The position numbers and the translations under genes are program-made. From a virus: 64,000 bases of DNA. The stretch spans positions 46,194 through 110,193 of the IMG/VR virus record IMGVR_UViG_3300020421_002402. The stretch is one strand, 5' to 3'. Shown in pieces: positions 7,119 through 14,232 of this stretch. The first letter of the stretch is position 1. Every line of letters begins with the position of its first letter. The notes beneath the pieces were generated by a model. It worked only from the letters and a program-made list of their open reading frames with translations, was not told the DNA's origin and ran no database searches.

Positions 7119-7888
7119 TGAGAGTGGTAGTCGTCAGTGGTGGTTTTGATCCACTGCATTCTGGACATATAGACTACTTAGAAGGAGCAAAACAATTAGG
7201 TGATAAACTAGTTGTAGCACTTAACAGTGATGAATGGCTCACAAGAAAAAAAGGCAGGCCCTTTATGCCTTTCGAAGAGAGGGCAAGAATTCTAGAAACA
7301 ATGGACATGGTAGATAATGTTTGGGGTTTCGATGATAAAGACGGCTCAGCAGTTGTGGCTCTGGAAAATGCCAAGAAGGCATATGAACACGCAGAAATTA
7401 TCTTTTGCAACGGAGGTGATAGAACAAAAGATAACATTCCAGAAATGATTGTTGAAGGCGTTGAATTTGTGTTTGGTGTTGGAGGTTCCAACAAATCAAA
7501 CAGTAGCAGTTGGATACTAAAGGAATGGCAATATCCAACTACTAGAAGAGTTTGGGGCGAATTTAGTGATTTGTTCCAAGATGAAGTAGTTAAAGTAAAG
7601 GAGTTGATAATTGAACCAGGGAAAGGTATAAGTTATCAACGGCACTTTAAAAGAAGTGAAATTTGGTTTGTCAGTAAAGGAGAATGCGAAGTAAAGTATA
7701 GTGCTAGTAATCCAGACAACTTTACAAATATAATTCTTAAACAAGATGATAACTTTCATGTAAAAGCAAATGAATGGCATCAAATTGTTAATAGAACTGA
7801 TAAGCCATGTCACATAATTGAAATACAATATGGCGATGAGACCAGTGAAGATGACATAGAACGTCTTCAATATTACAACGGAGAATAA
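7118..7888 (+). CDS. Cytidylyltransferase-cupin fusion
   Basis: 256 residues in two domains. Residues 1-145: a nucleotidyltransferase of the HldE/TagD (cytidylyltransferase-like) superfamily, with GGFDPLHSGHIDYLEGAK (HxGH-type nucleotide motif) and the ALNSDEW segment. Residues 155-250: a cupin of the mannose-6-phosphate isomerase/GMP type, with H-F-K-R-S-E-I-W, the ANEWHQI turn and a C-terminal IEIQYGDE. Together they suggest activation of a sugar or sugar-phosphate for a nucleotide-sugar pathway. Overlaps both neighbours by one base; part of a sugar-nucleotide cluster (7.1-9.2 kb). The exact substrate cannot be read from the sequence. Confidence 0.8.
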   Translation: MRVVVVSGGFDPLHSGHIDYLEGAKQLGDKLVVALNSDEWLTRKKGRPFMPFEERARILETMDMVDNVWGFDDKDGSAVVALENAKKAYEHAEIIFCNGGDRTKDNIPEMIVEGVEFVFGVGGSNKSNSSSWILKEWQYPTTRRVWGEFSDLFQDEVVKVKELIIEPGKGISYQRHFKRSEIWFVSKGECEVKYSASNPDNFTNIILKQDDNFHVKANEWHQIVNRTDKPCHIIEIQYGDETSEDDIERLQYYNGE

Positions 7889-8328
7889 TGGAATTGAAAG
7901 AATTAAACCAGGGCAGAGCATGTGAGATACTTAATTCTATAGTAGAATATGAAATGGCTGGAGTTGTTAGATACGCACACAGTTCGTTAATGATTACAGG
8001 ACCTTATAGGATTCCTATTGTTACATTTTTACAAGAACAAGCAAACGAAAGTCTAGCACATGCCTTACAAGCCGGAGAACTAATTACGGGCTTAGACGGG
8101 CATCCTAGTCAAGTTATAGCACCAATTGAAGAATCACATGACCATAGTATTGTTCAAATACTTCAAGAAAGTTTAGAACATGAAACTCATGCAGTAAATT
8201 TATATAAAGAATTACTTTCTGAAGTAGAAGGTGCAAGTATATATTTAGAAGAATATGCTAGAGGGCAAATTGGACAAGAAGAACAACACGCATTAGAAAT
8301 CAAAAAGATGTTAAAGGACTTTGCATGA
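7888..8328 (+). CDS. Ferritin-like diiron protein
   Basis: 146 residues, four-helix ferritin-like fold: E-Y-E in helix 1 (IVEYEMAGVVRY), E..ESLAH in helix 2, E-H-E in helix 3 (ESLEHETHAV), and GQEEQHALEIK in helix 4 supply the paired Glu/His iron ligands. This resembles bacterioferritin or Dps-like proteins that store iron or detoxify it. With the virus-borne SUF operon and ferredoxin it suggests iron handling during infection (inference). It lies between two cytidylyltransferase genes, overlapping both, which may be only co-transcription. Confidence 0.8.
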   Translation: MELKELNQGRACEILNSIVEYEMAGVVRYAHSSLMITGPYRIPIVTFLQEQANESLAHALQAGELITGLDGHPSQVIAPIEESHDHSIVQILQESLEHETHAVNLYKELLSEVEGASIYLEEYARGQIGQEEQHALEIKKMLKDFA

Positions 8329-8771
8329 GACTCAGTTATAAAGATTGTGGCAAAATAGGATTTACATGTAGTACATTCGATTTGCTACATGCAGGACACA
8401 TCACAATGCTTGAAGAAGCAAAAAGACATTGTGATTTTTTGATAGTAGGATTGCAAACAGATCCTACAATAGACAGACCAGAAAATAAAAATCCGCCAGT
8501 ACAAAGTTTAATAGAAAGACAAATACAGTTGGCGGCTGTAAAATATGTAGATGAAATAGTATGTTATGCAACAGAACAAGATTTAGAGGATTTACTTTTA
8601 ACACTTCCTATAAATGTGAGAGTGTTAGGAGTTGAATACAAAGATAAACAATTCACTGGTAAGCAAATTTGCAAAGACAGGAATATTAAATTAGTATTCA
8701 ATGGCAGAGACCATAGTTTTAGCAGTACCAGTCTCAGACAGAGAGTTGCAGAGCATGAAAAATCTACTTAG
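8325..8771 (+). CDS. Glycerol-3-phosphate cytidylyltransferase-like enzyme
   Basis: 148 residues, stand-alone cytidylyltransferase fold: GFTCSTFDLLHAGHITMLEE (HxGH motif), GLQTDPTIDRP, and SSTSLRQRV near the C-terminus, the position of the conserved RTEGISTT-type loop. Likely forms CDP-linked alcohols or sugars. Distinct from, but related to, the N-terminal domain of the gene at 7118. Starts with ATGA overlapping the ferritin-like stop. Confidence 0.8.
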   Translation: MRLSYKDCGKIGFTCSTFDLLHAGHITMLEEAKRHCDFLIVGLQTDPTIDRPENKNPPVQSLIERQIQLAAVKYVDEIVCYATEQDLEDLLLTLPINVRVLGVEYKDKQFTGKQICKDRNIKLVFNGRDHSFSSTSLRQRVAEHEKST

Positions 8772-9180
8772 ATTATTAGAAAGGTTTGATAGAAAACGAA
8801 TTATATTGGACCGAATACACCAAGAACCATATCTAACTAGGTATTATCTATTCCTAAAAGATAGAAAATGGTTTCCTTTTAACTTTTTCCTACATAATTT
8901 TCATAAAGGTGATCCAGATGACCTACATGACCACCCTTGGAGTTATTTCACAATCATACTAAAAGGTGGATATTGGGAACATACACCCAAAGGAAAATTT
9001 TGGCGTAAAGCAGGAAGTATGAGATTTGCTGGTAGTAAGTCATTACACCGTATAGAATTAGAGCCTAATGTTGATGTTTGGACATTATTCTTTGTAGGAC
9101 CACGTGTTAGAGAATGGGGTTTTATCAAGAAAAACAAGTGGATACATAATGAGACGTATTTATTGTCAAAAAAAGGTTGA
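8755..9180 (+). CDS. Cupin-like protein, paralogue of the one at 35.0 kb
   Basis: 141 residues from the ATG at 8755, chosen over an ATG at 8701 because it gives a 17-nt overlap and leaves the upstream gene's end intact. Contains DDLHDHPWSYFTIILKGGYW, the metal-binding first cupin motif (H-x-H), and a later SLHRIEL. The gene at 35024 has the same layout (EHNHPWGYFTLILSGGYY). Such double-stranded beta-helix proteins may be epimerases, isomerases or non-enzymatic binders; the substrate is unknown. Ends the sugar-nucleotide cluster. Confidence 0.7.
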   Translation: MKNLLRLLERFDRKRIILDRIHQEPYLTRYYLFLKDRKWFPFNFFLHNFHKGDPDDLHDHPWSYFTIILKGGYWEHTPKGKFWRKAGSMRFAGSKSLHRIELEPNVDVWTLFFVGPRVREWGFIKKNKWIHNETYLLSKKG

Positions 9181-9204
9181 CATTGATACTAAAAGAAGTA
9201 TAAT
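9177..9204 (+). promoter_or_regulatory. Sigma70-type promoter for the HTH gene
   Basis: TTGACA (9177-9182), 16 nt, TATAAT (9199-9204); overlaps the stop codon of the upstream gene. Confidence 0.8.
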
Positions 9205-9213
9205 AGTGTATAA

Positions 9214-9233
9214 GTTAAGGAATTGTCCTTAAC
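9214..9233 (+). promoter_or_regulatory. Perfect inverted repeat at the transcript start
   Basis: GTTAAGGA-attg-TCCTTAAC, 8-bp arms, begins about 10 nt after the -10 box. Could be an operator for the HTH protein it precedes, or a 5' stabilising hairpin. Confidence 0.55.
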
Positions 9234-9261
9234 ACAATCGACAATGTATATAGGAGGTCAT

Positions 9262-9522
9262 ATGACTACTACATTCGTAAGCAAAGAGCAGAAAGTACTT
9301 TCAGCTCTACAAGAAGGCAGAACATTAAGTTCAGCTCAAATGAAAGCACATTTTGGTGCTGGTAACCCACAAGCAGTGATTCAATCACTTCGTTTCAAAG
9401 GTTATTCAATTTATCTTAACACAGTAACTGATACTAAAGGTAGAAGCAGAAACGTTTATCGTTTAGGTACTCCTTCAAGAGCAGTTATTGCCGCAGGATA
9501 CAAAGCACTTGCCACTTCTTAA
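9262..9522 (+). CDS. Small helix-turn-helix DNA-binding protein
   Basis: 86 residues from the ATG at 9262, which has a perfect AGGAGGT site; upstream in-frame starts lack one. The central region (LSSAQMKAHFG ... PQAVIQSLRFKGYSIYLN) is a winged-helix pattern, followed by a KGRSRNVYRLG wing. Similar proteins are widespread in T4-like marine phages and are presumed transcription factors. Strong promoter, strong ribosome site and a strong terminator suggest abundant expression as a single gene. It holds two of the only three AGCT sites I noticed in the window. Confidence 0.8.
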   Translation: MTTTFVSKEQKVLSALQEGRTLSSAQMKAHFGAGNPQAVIQSLRFKGYSIYLNTVTDTKGRSRNVYRLGTPSRAVIAAGYKALATS

Positions 9523-9551
9523 GTAGCAAATAACCGACCACGGTTAAGTAA

Positions 9552-9578
9552 AAGCACACCTTCGGGTGTGCTTTTTTT
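9552..9578 (+). terminator. Strong terminator with UUCG tetraloop
   Basis: AAGCACACC-TTCG-GGTGTGCTT followed by a T-run to 9578; 9-bp stem. Confidence 0.92.
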
Positions 9579-9635
9579 ATGATTGATTGAAAACACATAT
9601 GGAAGAAAGAACACAAACAAATAATCATTAATATT

Positions 9636-9746
9636 GTGTTCGGCGTTTATTGTTGTTTTGTTGGATTAGACGTTGAAATAATGCATTCAAGTAGACGTAG
9701 AAGCAACACAGGCAATCTAATAGAAGAGAGTGTTGTTGATGAGTAA
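9636..9746 (+). CDS. Possible membrane microprotein
   Basis: A short open frame with GTG at 9636 and stop TAA at 9744-9746; the open frame extends back to 9591 without a normal start codon. It codes for a hydrophobic stretch (FGVYCCFVGLDVEI) followed by a basic HSSRRRRS patch. Support: a terminator hairpin overlaps the stop codon exactly. No clear ribosome site. Weak call. Confidence 0.35.
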   Translation: MFGVYCCFVGLDVEIMHSSRRRSNTGNLIEESVVDE

Positions 9747-9755
9747 CACTTTTTT
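9729..9755 (+). terminator. Terminator hairpin
   Basis: AGTGTT-10 nt-AACACT followed by TTTTT; overlaps the end of the putative microprotein. Confidence 0.6.
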
Positions 9756-9907
9756 CTAATGGTATTCCTATTACCTAAACAAAATTCAAACACATTTATT
9801 AGATAAGTATAATTCTCCAATCGAAAAAGACACACTTTTTGATTCCATATAACTAGAATATTGTTAATAATCTGTGGATATCTTGTTGATATTTATTGGA
9901 TAAAAGG
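9756..9907. other. Non-coding spacer
   Basis: AT-rich stretch between a terminator and the porin promoter; I see no supported gene on either strand. Confidence 0.5.
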
Positions 9908-9936
9908 TTGACATATATTCCTACTTTGTGTATAAT
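9908..9936 (+). promoter_or_regulatory. Consensus promoter of the porin gene
   Basis: TTGACA (9908-9913), 17 nt, TATAAT (9931-9936). Confidence 0.85.
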
Positions 9937-9941
9937 AATAG

Positions 9942-9989
9942 ATTACTGTGACAAAACAGGCAGTTTTTCTGTCTGTGTTTATCAGTAAT
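9942..9989 (+). promoter_or_regulatory. Structured 5' leader of the porin mRNA
   Basis: Outer arms ATTACTG/CAGTAAT (9942-9948/9983-9989) enclose a second hairpin, ACAGGCAG-ttttt-CTGTCTGT. It begins about 5 nt after the expected transcription start and ends before the AAGGAGG ribosome site, so it might control stability or access. Confidence 0.5.
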
Positions 9990-10012
9990 ATAATAATAAG
10001 AAGGAGGATTAA

Positions 10013-10657
10013 ATGAAAAATTTAATCAGTATTGAGAATGGATATAAGGCTTTAGTAGTTTTACTATTGTCTATTATGGCATTCGGAGCCCAAGCGGCTT
10101 CAGTGAGTGGAAATGTTGGTTACGGAAGTGATTACATTTTCAGAGGTCAATCTCAAACACAAGGCGATAGTGCATTGTCAATGGGTCTACATGTAGACGC
10201 AGGAGCAGGCGTATATGCTGGAGTTTGGGCATCGGAAGTTTCATATGCTGGCAGTAATGCTGACAGAGAAACTGACATGTATGTAGGTTGGGCAGGAGCA
10301 ATCGGAAAAGACTTTGGTCTTAACGTGGCTTATATCGACTATGCATACAGTGGTGATGCTTCTTTAGACGGTTCAGAGATTTTTATCGAAGGATCATATA
10401 AAGATTTGACTATATCTCACAACATCGGAAACGATGACTTCAACGACTACACAGAAGTCTCATATAACATAATGAACGCAGTTGATGTGTCTTATGGTTC
10501 ATGGGATAATGTAGGCGACAACTGGTCAGTAAGTAGAAGTTTTGAATTACCTATGGGTATTGAAGGAACAGTTGCTTATGTAGACTTTGCCGCTGAAGAC
10601 GGCTCAGGACTTGCAGACGAAGATACTTTTGTATTTTCAGTTAGCAAATCATTCTAA
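10013..10657 (+). CDS. TorF-family outer membrane porin-like beta barrel
   Basis: 214 residues. An N-terminal signal peptide (hydrophobic ALVVLLLSIMAFG, cleavage likely after AQA near residue 29), then alternating beta-strand segments starting with GNVGYGSDYIFRGQSQTQGD, the hallmark of the Gcw_chp/TorF putative porin family, and a C-terminal Phe preceded by alternating residues (FVFSVSKSF), the outer-membrane assembly signal. Expected in the host outer membrane, which implies a Gram-negative host. Perfect promoter, structured leader, AAGGAGG ribosome site and terminator indicate strong, separate expression. Possible roles: nutrient uptake during infection or receptor masking (inference). Confidence 0.85.
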   Translation: MKNLISIENGYKALVVLLLSIMAFGAQAASVSGNVGYGSDYIFRGQSQTQGDSALSMGLHVDAGAGVYAGVWASEVSYAGSNADRETDMYVGWAGAIGKDFGLNVAYIDYAYSGDASLDGSEIFIEGSYKDLTISHNIGNDDFNDYTEVSYNIMNAVDVSYGSWDNVGDNWSVSRSFELPMGIEGTVAYVDFAAEDGSGLADEDTFVFSVSKSF

Positions 10658-10693
10658 GTAATTAGAAGTCCTTTACGTTATTAATAACTTTGG

Positions 10694-10737
10694 ATAGGGT
10701 TTTATTTTATATAGGACCCTATTCTTTTATAAAAGTT
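10694..10737 (+). terminator. Terminator after the porin gene
   Basis: ATAGGGT (10694-10700) pairs with ACCCTAT (10726-10732), then TTCTTTT. The loop is long (25 nt). It overlaps the end of the convergent DUF2061 gene. Confidence 0.55.
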
Positions 10738-10953
10738 CATAACAAATAAATTTAATTTTGGTTTTTCCCACATTCTTTCATGCCAATAGTATAGAACCAT
10801 TTTAGTTAATACTTCTATACTCGCAATACTGGCACCAATAGCCGCACTACCTGTTAATAAGAAACTGATTAAAAAAGTATCAGCAGATGCTAATACACGC
10901 CATGTACAGGCTTTTAATGTCGAGATAATTCTATGTCGCTTTCTCGTATTCAT
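10702..10953 (-). CDS. DUF2061 small membrane protein
   Basis: 83 residues with KACTWRVLASADTFLISFL, then an Ala/Gly-rich second membrane segment (SAAIGASIASIEVLTKMVLYY) and WHERMWEK, the full DUF2061 pattern. Two membrane helices. AAGGGAG lies before the ATG. Function of the family is unknown. Convergent with the porin gene. Confidence 0.8.
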   Translation of the reverse strand: MNTRKRHRIISTLKACTWRVLASADTFLISFLLTGSAAIGASIASIEVLTKMVLYYWHERMWEKPKLNLFVMNFYKRIGSYIK

Positions 10954-11015
10954 GTTACACTCCCTTCAAGTATTCACAGGGAGGGCGAATACAAGATGTT
11001 TTTCGATATATGGAT

Positions 11016-11252
11016 TTATAGTACTCTAGTGTTGTCTTTGGATTCTATAAACTGTTGTAGTATGTCCGCTTTTTCGTTTTTTATAACATCTATTATTGTG
11101 TTGGTTAGATTTATTTCCTTTCTAACCATTTGCATCTTGAACATGAGTTCCTGCATTACTTTTTGATAGTATAACAGTTCTTCTTCTTTCGCTTCTTTAT
11201 CCTTTATTAAATCGGATATTAGAATTATTCTAGCAAATTTGTCCTGTTGCAT
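11016..11252 (-). CDS. Small coiled-coil protein
   Basis: 78 residues, mostly helical and charged, with a heptad-like middle (EEELLYYQKVMQELMFKMQ). I do not recognise it. No strong ribosome site is visible before the ATG; a TATAAG box sits 7 nt upstream, so it might be leaderless. Same strand as the DUF2061 gene downstream. Confidence 0.5.
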   Translation of the reverse strand: MQQDKFARIILISDLIKDKEAKEEELLYYQKVMQELMFKMQMVRKEINLTNTIIDVIKNEKADILQQFIESKDNTRVL

Positions 11253-11329
11253 ACAATTACTTATACCTACTAAAAGGCCCAGTTATAATAGTGTTTTATA
11301 AAAAAATAAAAAAAAGATTGCAAAAAAGG

Positions 11330-11377
11330 TTGATTTTTGCCAAAAAAGTACTATATAATGTATATAGATTATAAATA
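11330..11377 (+). promoter_or_regulatory. Overlapping sigma70-type and late-type promoter elements
   Basis: TTGATT (11330-11335), 18 nt, TATAAT (11354-11359), then a TATAAATA octamer (11370-11377). Both would drive the long leader before the Hsp20 gene, perhaps in different phases of infection. Confidence 0.65.
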
Positions 11378-11738
11378 TCTTTGCATTTTAAGAAATAAAG
11401 GAAGTGCAAGGGCGATAGAATCGTAAGAGACTAAAGTCTACTGTACAACTGCTATAACTAAAAATGCCGTGTATAATCAACTAAGGAAAAATACACAAGG
11501 TTTAAGGATCGTAAGTGAAATAGACCGAATGGCATTAGTACTAAGAAGGCTATACATGATTGGGTCCACCAACAAAGGACCGGAGATGGTAACATCAAAG
11601 GAAACCAAGAAGATGGACAAGTGTCGTGAGGAGATACAGACACATACTAACAGAAACGACCTCACAATGCGACCTTTTAATTCGCCAAATGGGTTTTGAA
11701 AGGATGAGAAAGAATAACTTGCTATATAGGAGATTATT
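11378..11738 (+). other. About 360-nt transcribed leader or unrecognised small RNA/gene
   Basis: Lies between a strong promoter pair and the Hsp20 gene. A GTG-started frame of 76 codons (11469-11699) exists but has no ribosome site, and its codon choice (AGG, GAG, ACC) differs from neighbours. Short self-complementary stretches occur (GACTAAAGTC near 11430). Not a tRNA or a tmRNA that I can recognise. Confidence 0.4.
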
Positions 11739-12179
11739 ATGAATAAGCAAATCCGATTCACTACCGAATCACTTTCCCCACTATATAAAATGTCCGTAGG
11801 CTTTGACAGACTTGCAGAGCAGTTTTTTAACGATCCTACGTTCACTAATAACGCAACAGGGTATCCACCCTTTAACATCAGCAAAGGCAAAGATGACATT
11901 TATGAAATTACTTTAGCCGTTGCAGGTTTTAAGAAAGATGACATCGAAATTGAAATTGAAGATGGTACTTTGAAAATATCAGGTACATCTGCAGTATTAG
12001 ATTCAGATGAAATCGAATATCTTCACAAAGGTATTGCTGAAAGAAACTTTACTAGAACATTCAAACTAGCAGAGTTTGTAGAAGTAAAATCAGCAAAACT
12101 AGAAGATGGTATTTTAAGAGTTTCATTATACAGGAACGTACCTGAAGCAATGAAACCACAAAAGATTAAAATATCATAA
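11739..12179 (+). CDS. Hsp20 small heat shock protein
   Basis: 146 residues: N-terminal arm, alpha-crystallin domain (about 44-135) starting PPFNISKGKDDIYEITLAVAGFKKDDIEIE, the AERNFTRTFKLAEFVE segment, G-I-L motif (EDGILRVSL), and a C-terminal KIKIS (the I-x-I tail that docks between dimers). An ATP-independent holdase in the cytoplasm. Common in T4-like marine phages. GGAG lies before the ATG; preceded by an unusually long leader and ended by a terminator. Confidence 0.92.
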   Translation: MNKQIRFTTESLSPLYKMSVGFDRLAEQFFNDPTFTNNATGYPPFNISKGKDDIYEITLAVAGFKKDDIEIEIEDGTLKISGTSAVLDSDEIEYLHKGIAERNFTRTFKLAEFVEVKSAKLEDGILRVSLYRNVPEAMKPQKIKIS

Positions 12180-12197
12180 TCCTTGCGGTAAATATGT

Positions 12198-12226
12198 GGG
12201 TAGCAGTATTTTCTGCTACCCTTTAT
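12198..12226 (+). terminator. Terminator after the Hsp20 gene
   Basis: GGGTAGCAG-tatttt-CTGCTACCC followed by TTTATT; 9-bp stem. Confidence 0.85.
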
Positions 12227-12230
12227 TATT

Positions 12231-12434
12231 ATGGCAAAGAAAGACAAAAGAAAAACATTATTGTATTTGATTCCAGAAGGTGAGACTAGAGATAGTCACA
12301 CATATCATTATACATTTGTCAAAACAAAAAACTTGACAATTGATAATAAGAAGTTAAAATTAAAGAAGTATAATCCAGTCAAAAGAAAACACGAATGGTT
12401 TATAGAGGCTAAGTTACCACCACATAGTAAATAA
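12231..12434 (+). CDS. rpmG: Ribosomal protein bL33-like
   Basis: 67 residues. The order basic start (MAKKDKRK), aromatic strand (YHYTFVKTKN), then KLKLKKYNPVKRKHEWFIEAKL matches bL33, including the K-L-x-L-K-K-Y-x-P-x-x-R-K-H core. It lacks the zinc Cys pairs, as many bL33 copies do. bL33 is a 50S protein near the E site. No ribosome site is visible; the Hsp20 terminator ends only 5-10 nt before the ATG. One base separates it from clpS, so the two are coupled. Phage copies of bL33 are much rarer than bS21. Confidence 0.75.
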   Translation: MAKKDKRKTLLYLIPEGETRDSHTYHYTFVKTKNLTIDNKKLKLKKYNPVKRKHEWFIEAKLPPHSK

Positions 12435-12435
12435 T

Positions 12436-12738
12436 ATGACAGAACAAGTTGAACAAAAGACTAGAACTAATGTAGGATTAAAATACCCACCAAGGTATGA
12501 TGTTATTATTTTTAATGACGATTTTACTCCAGTAGAGTTTGTAATAAAACTACTAGTGGAAATATTTAATAAAAATTTAAAGTCTGCAAAAGACTTAACA
12601 TTAGAAGTTCATGAGTCGGGCTCAGCAGTTGCTGGAACATATTCACATGAAATTGCAGAACAAAAATGTGGAGAAGCAATCACTGTTTCCAGAGGACAAG
12701 GACATCCTTTGCAACTTAAAGTCAACAAGGTTGAGTAA
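12436..12738 (+). CDS. clpS: ClpS adaptor
   Basis: 100 residues: [20 protein letters not shown] (N-degron pocket region with NDD), the [17 protein letters not shown] block with its conserved His, and a GHPLQLKV end. ClpS delivers N-end-rule substrates to ClpA. The flexible N-terminal tail needed to modulate ClpA is present (about 17 residues). The phage also encodes a ClpA homologue at 58.4 kb. Overlaps sufB by one base. Confidence 0.92.
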   Translation: MTEQVEQKTRTNVGLKYPPRYDVIIFNDDFTPVEFVIKLLVEIFNKNLKSAKDLTLEVHESGSAVAGTYSHEIAEQKCGEAITVSRGQGHPLQLKVNKVE

Positions 12739-14195
12739 TGAGCATTGATAATTTTAATGAGAAATATTACAAAGAAGGATTCGTAACAGATTTAGAAAAT
12801 GAAACCTTTCCCAAAGGTTTGAATGAAGACATTATAAAAAATATTAGTCTACTTAAAGATGAACCAGAGTGGTTACTTGAATACAGATTAAAAGCATTCA
12901 AAAGATGGGAGCAAATGAGTGAACCAGATTGGAGTGAACTGGATTATGAACCAGTTGACTATCAAGAATTAAGTTATTACTCTGCACCTAAAACAAGAAA
13001 CAAAGATGAAATACCACAAGAGATATTAGACACTTTTGAAAAGTTAGGTGTACCATTACATGAACGTGATGCACTTTTGGGTTTAGACACAGAAAAACCA
13101 AAACAAGAAAATCTCATTCCAACAGTAGCCGTTGATGCTGTCTTTGATAGTGTTAGTGTTGCTACAACATTTCAAAAAGAATTAAAGAAGCATGGCATTG
13201 TATTTTGCAGTATCAGTGAAGCAGTTAAAGACCATGAAGAACTAGTTAAAGAATATTTAGGTAGTGTCATACCTTACACAGACAATTACTTTGCTACACT
13301 GAACTCTGCTGTATTCACAGACGGTACTTTTGTGTACATTCCTAAAGGTGTAAAATGTCCTATGGAACTAAACACATACTTTAGAATAAATGCAAGAAAC
13401 ACAGGACAATTTGAACGTACACTTATTATTGCAGACGAAGGCAGTTATGTAAGTTACTTAGAAGGTTGTACTGCACCAGCATATGATGAGAATACATTAC
13501 ATGCCGCCTGTGTAGAATTAATTACTAAAGACAATGCAGAAATAAAATACTCCACAGTACAAAATTGGTATCCAGGTAATGAAGATGGAGTAGGTGGTGT
13601 TTATAACTTTGTAACAAAACGTGCTAAGTGTGAAGGTAAAAATAGTAAAGTTAGTTGGACCCAAGTAGAAACAGGTTCAGCAGTAACTTGGAAATATCCA
13701 AGTTGCATTTTAAAAGGTGAAGGTAGTATTGGAGAGTTCTTTAGTGTTGCAGTAACAAAAGGCAAACAACAAGCAGACACAGGAACAAAAATGATACACT
13801 TAGGTAAGAATACCAAAAGCACCATTATATCCAAAGGTATAAGTTTTGGAGACAGCACAAATACATATAGGGGTTCAGTAAAAGTTAATCCAGGAGCCAA
13901 GAATGCGTCTAACTATACAAAGTGTGATAGTTTAATGTTACAAGACAGCAGAGCATTAACTATTCCTTATGTAACTAGTCAAAATGATAGTGCTATGATA
14001 GAGCATGAAGCAAGTGCTGGAAAAATTAGTGAAGAACAAATGTATTATCTAGCAACAAGAGGATTTAGTGAAGATGATGCAATGAATTTGGTTGTAAATG
14101 GATTTTGTAAAGATGTATTCCAAAAACTACCATTAGAGTTTGCCGCAGAAGCCAATCAGTTGTTAGCAGTACAACTGGAAGGTGCAGTTGGATAA
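12738..14195 (+). CDS. sufB: SufB, Fe-S scaffold subunit
   Basis: 485 residues, full length for SufB. Landmarks: [16 protein letters not shown] near the N-terminus, ALLGLD, the [21 protein letters not shown] block, [42 protein letters not shown], and the C-terminal [20 protein letters not shown] followed by QMYYLATRG. These are the beta-helix core and interface features of genuine SufB, not a remnant. Forms the SufBC2D complex that assembles Fe-S clusters. Coupled to clpS upstream; a separate promoter sits between it and sufC. Confidence 0.96.
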   Translation: MSIDNFNEKYYKEGFVTDLENETFPKGLNEDIIKNISLLKDEPEWLLEYRLKAFKRWEQMSEPDWSELDYEPVDYQELSYYSAPKTRNKDEIPQEILDTFEKLGVPLHERDALLGLDTEKPKQENLIPTVAVDAVFDSVSVATTFQKELKKHGIVFCSISEAVKDHEELVKEYLGSVIPYTDNYFATLNSAVFTDGTFVYIPKGVKCPMELNTYFRINARNTGQFERTLIIADEGSYVSYLEGCTAPAYDENTLHAACVELITKDNAEIKYSTVQNWYPGNEDGVGGVYNFVTKRAKCEGKNSKVSWTQVETGSAVTWKYPSCILKGEGSIGEFFSVAVTKGKQQADTGTKMIHLGKNTKSTIISKGISFGDSTNTYRGSVKVNPGAKNASNYTKCDSLMLQDSRALTIPYVTSQNDSAMIEHEASAGKISEEQMYYLATRGFSEDDAMNLVVNGFCKDVFQKLPLEFAAEANQLLAVQLEGAVG

Positions 14196-14197
14196 TA

Positions 14198-14226
14198 TTG
14201 ACAATACACACATAAGGTAGTATAAT
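14198..14226 (+). promoter_or_regulatory. Internal promoter before sufC, leaderless spacing
   Basis: TTGACA (14198-14203), 17 nt, TATAAT (14221-14226), 6 nt, ATG at 14233. The expected transcription start is the A of the start codon; no ribosome site is present. Confidence 0.82.
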
Positions 14227-14232
14227 AACGGC

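Noticed and set aside
11469-11699. 76-codon GTG-started frame as a gene
   Set aside because: No ribosome site and different codon habit; kept only as part of an unresolved leader.
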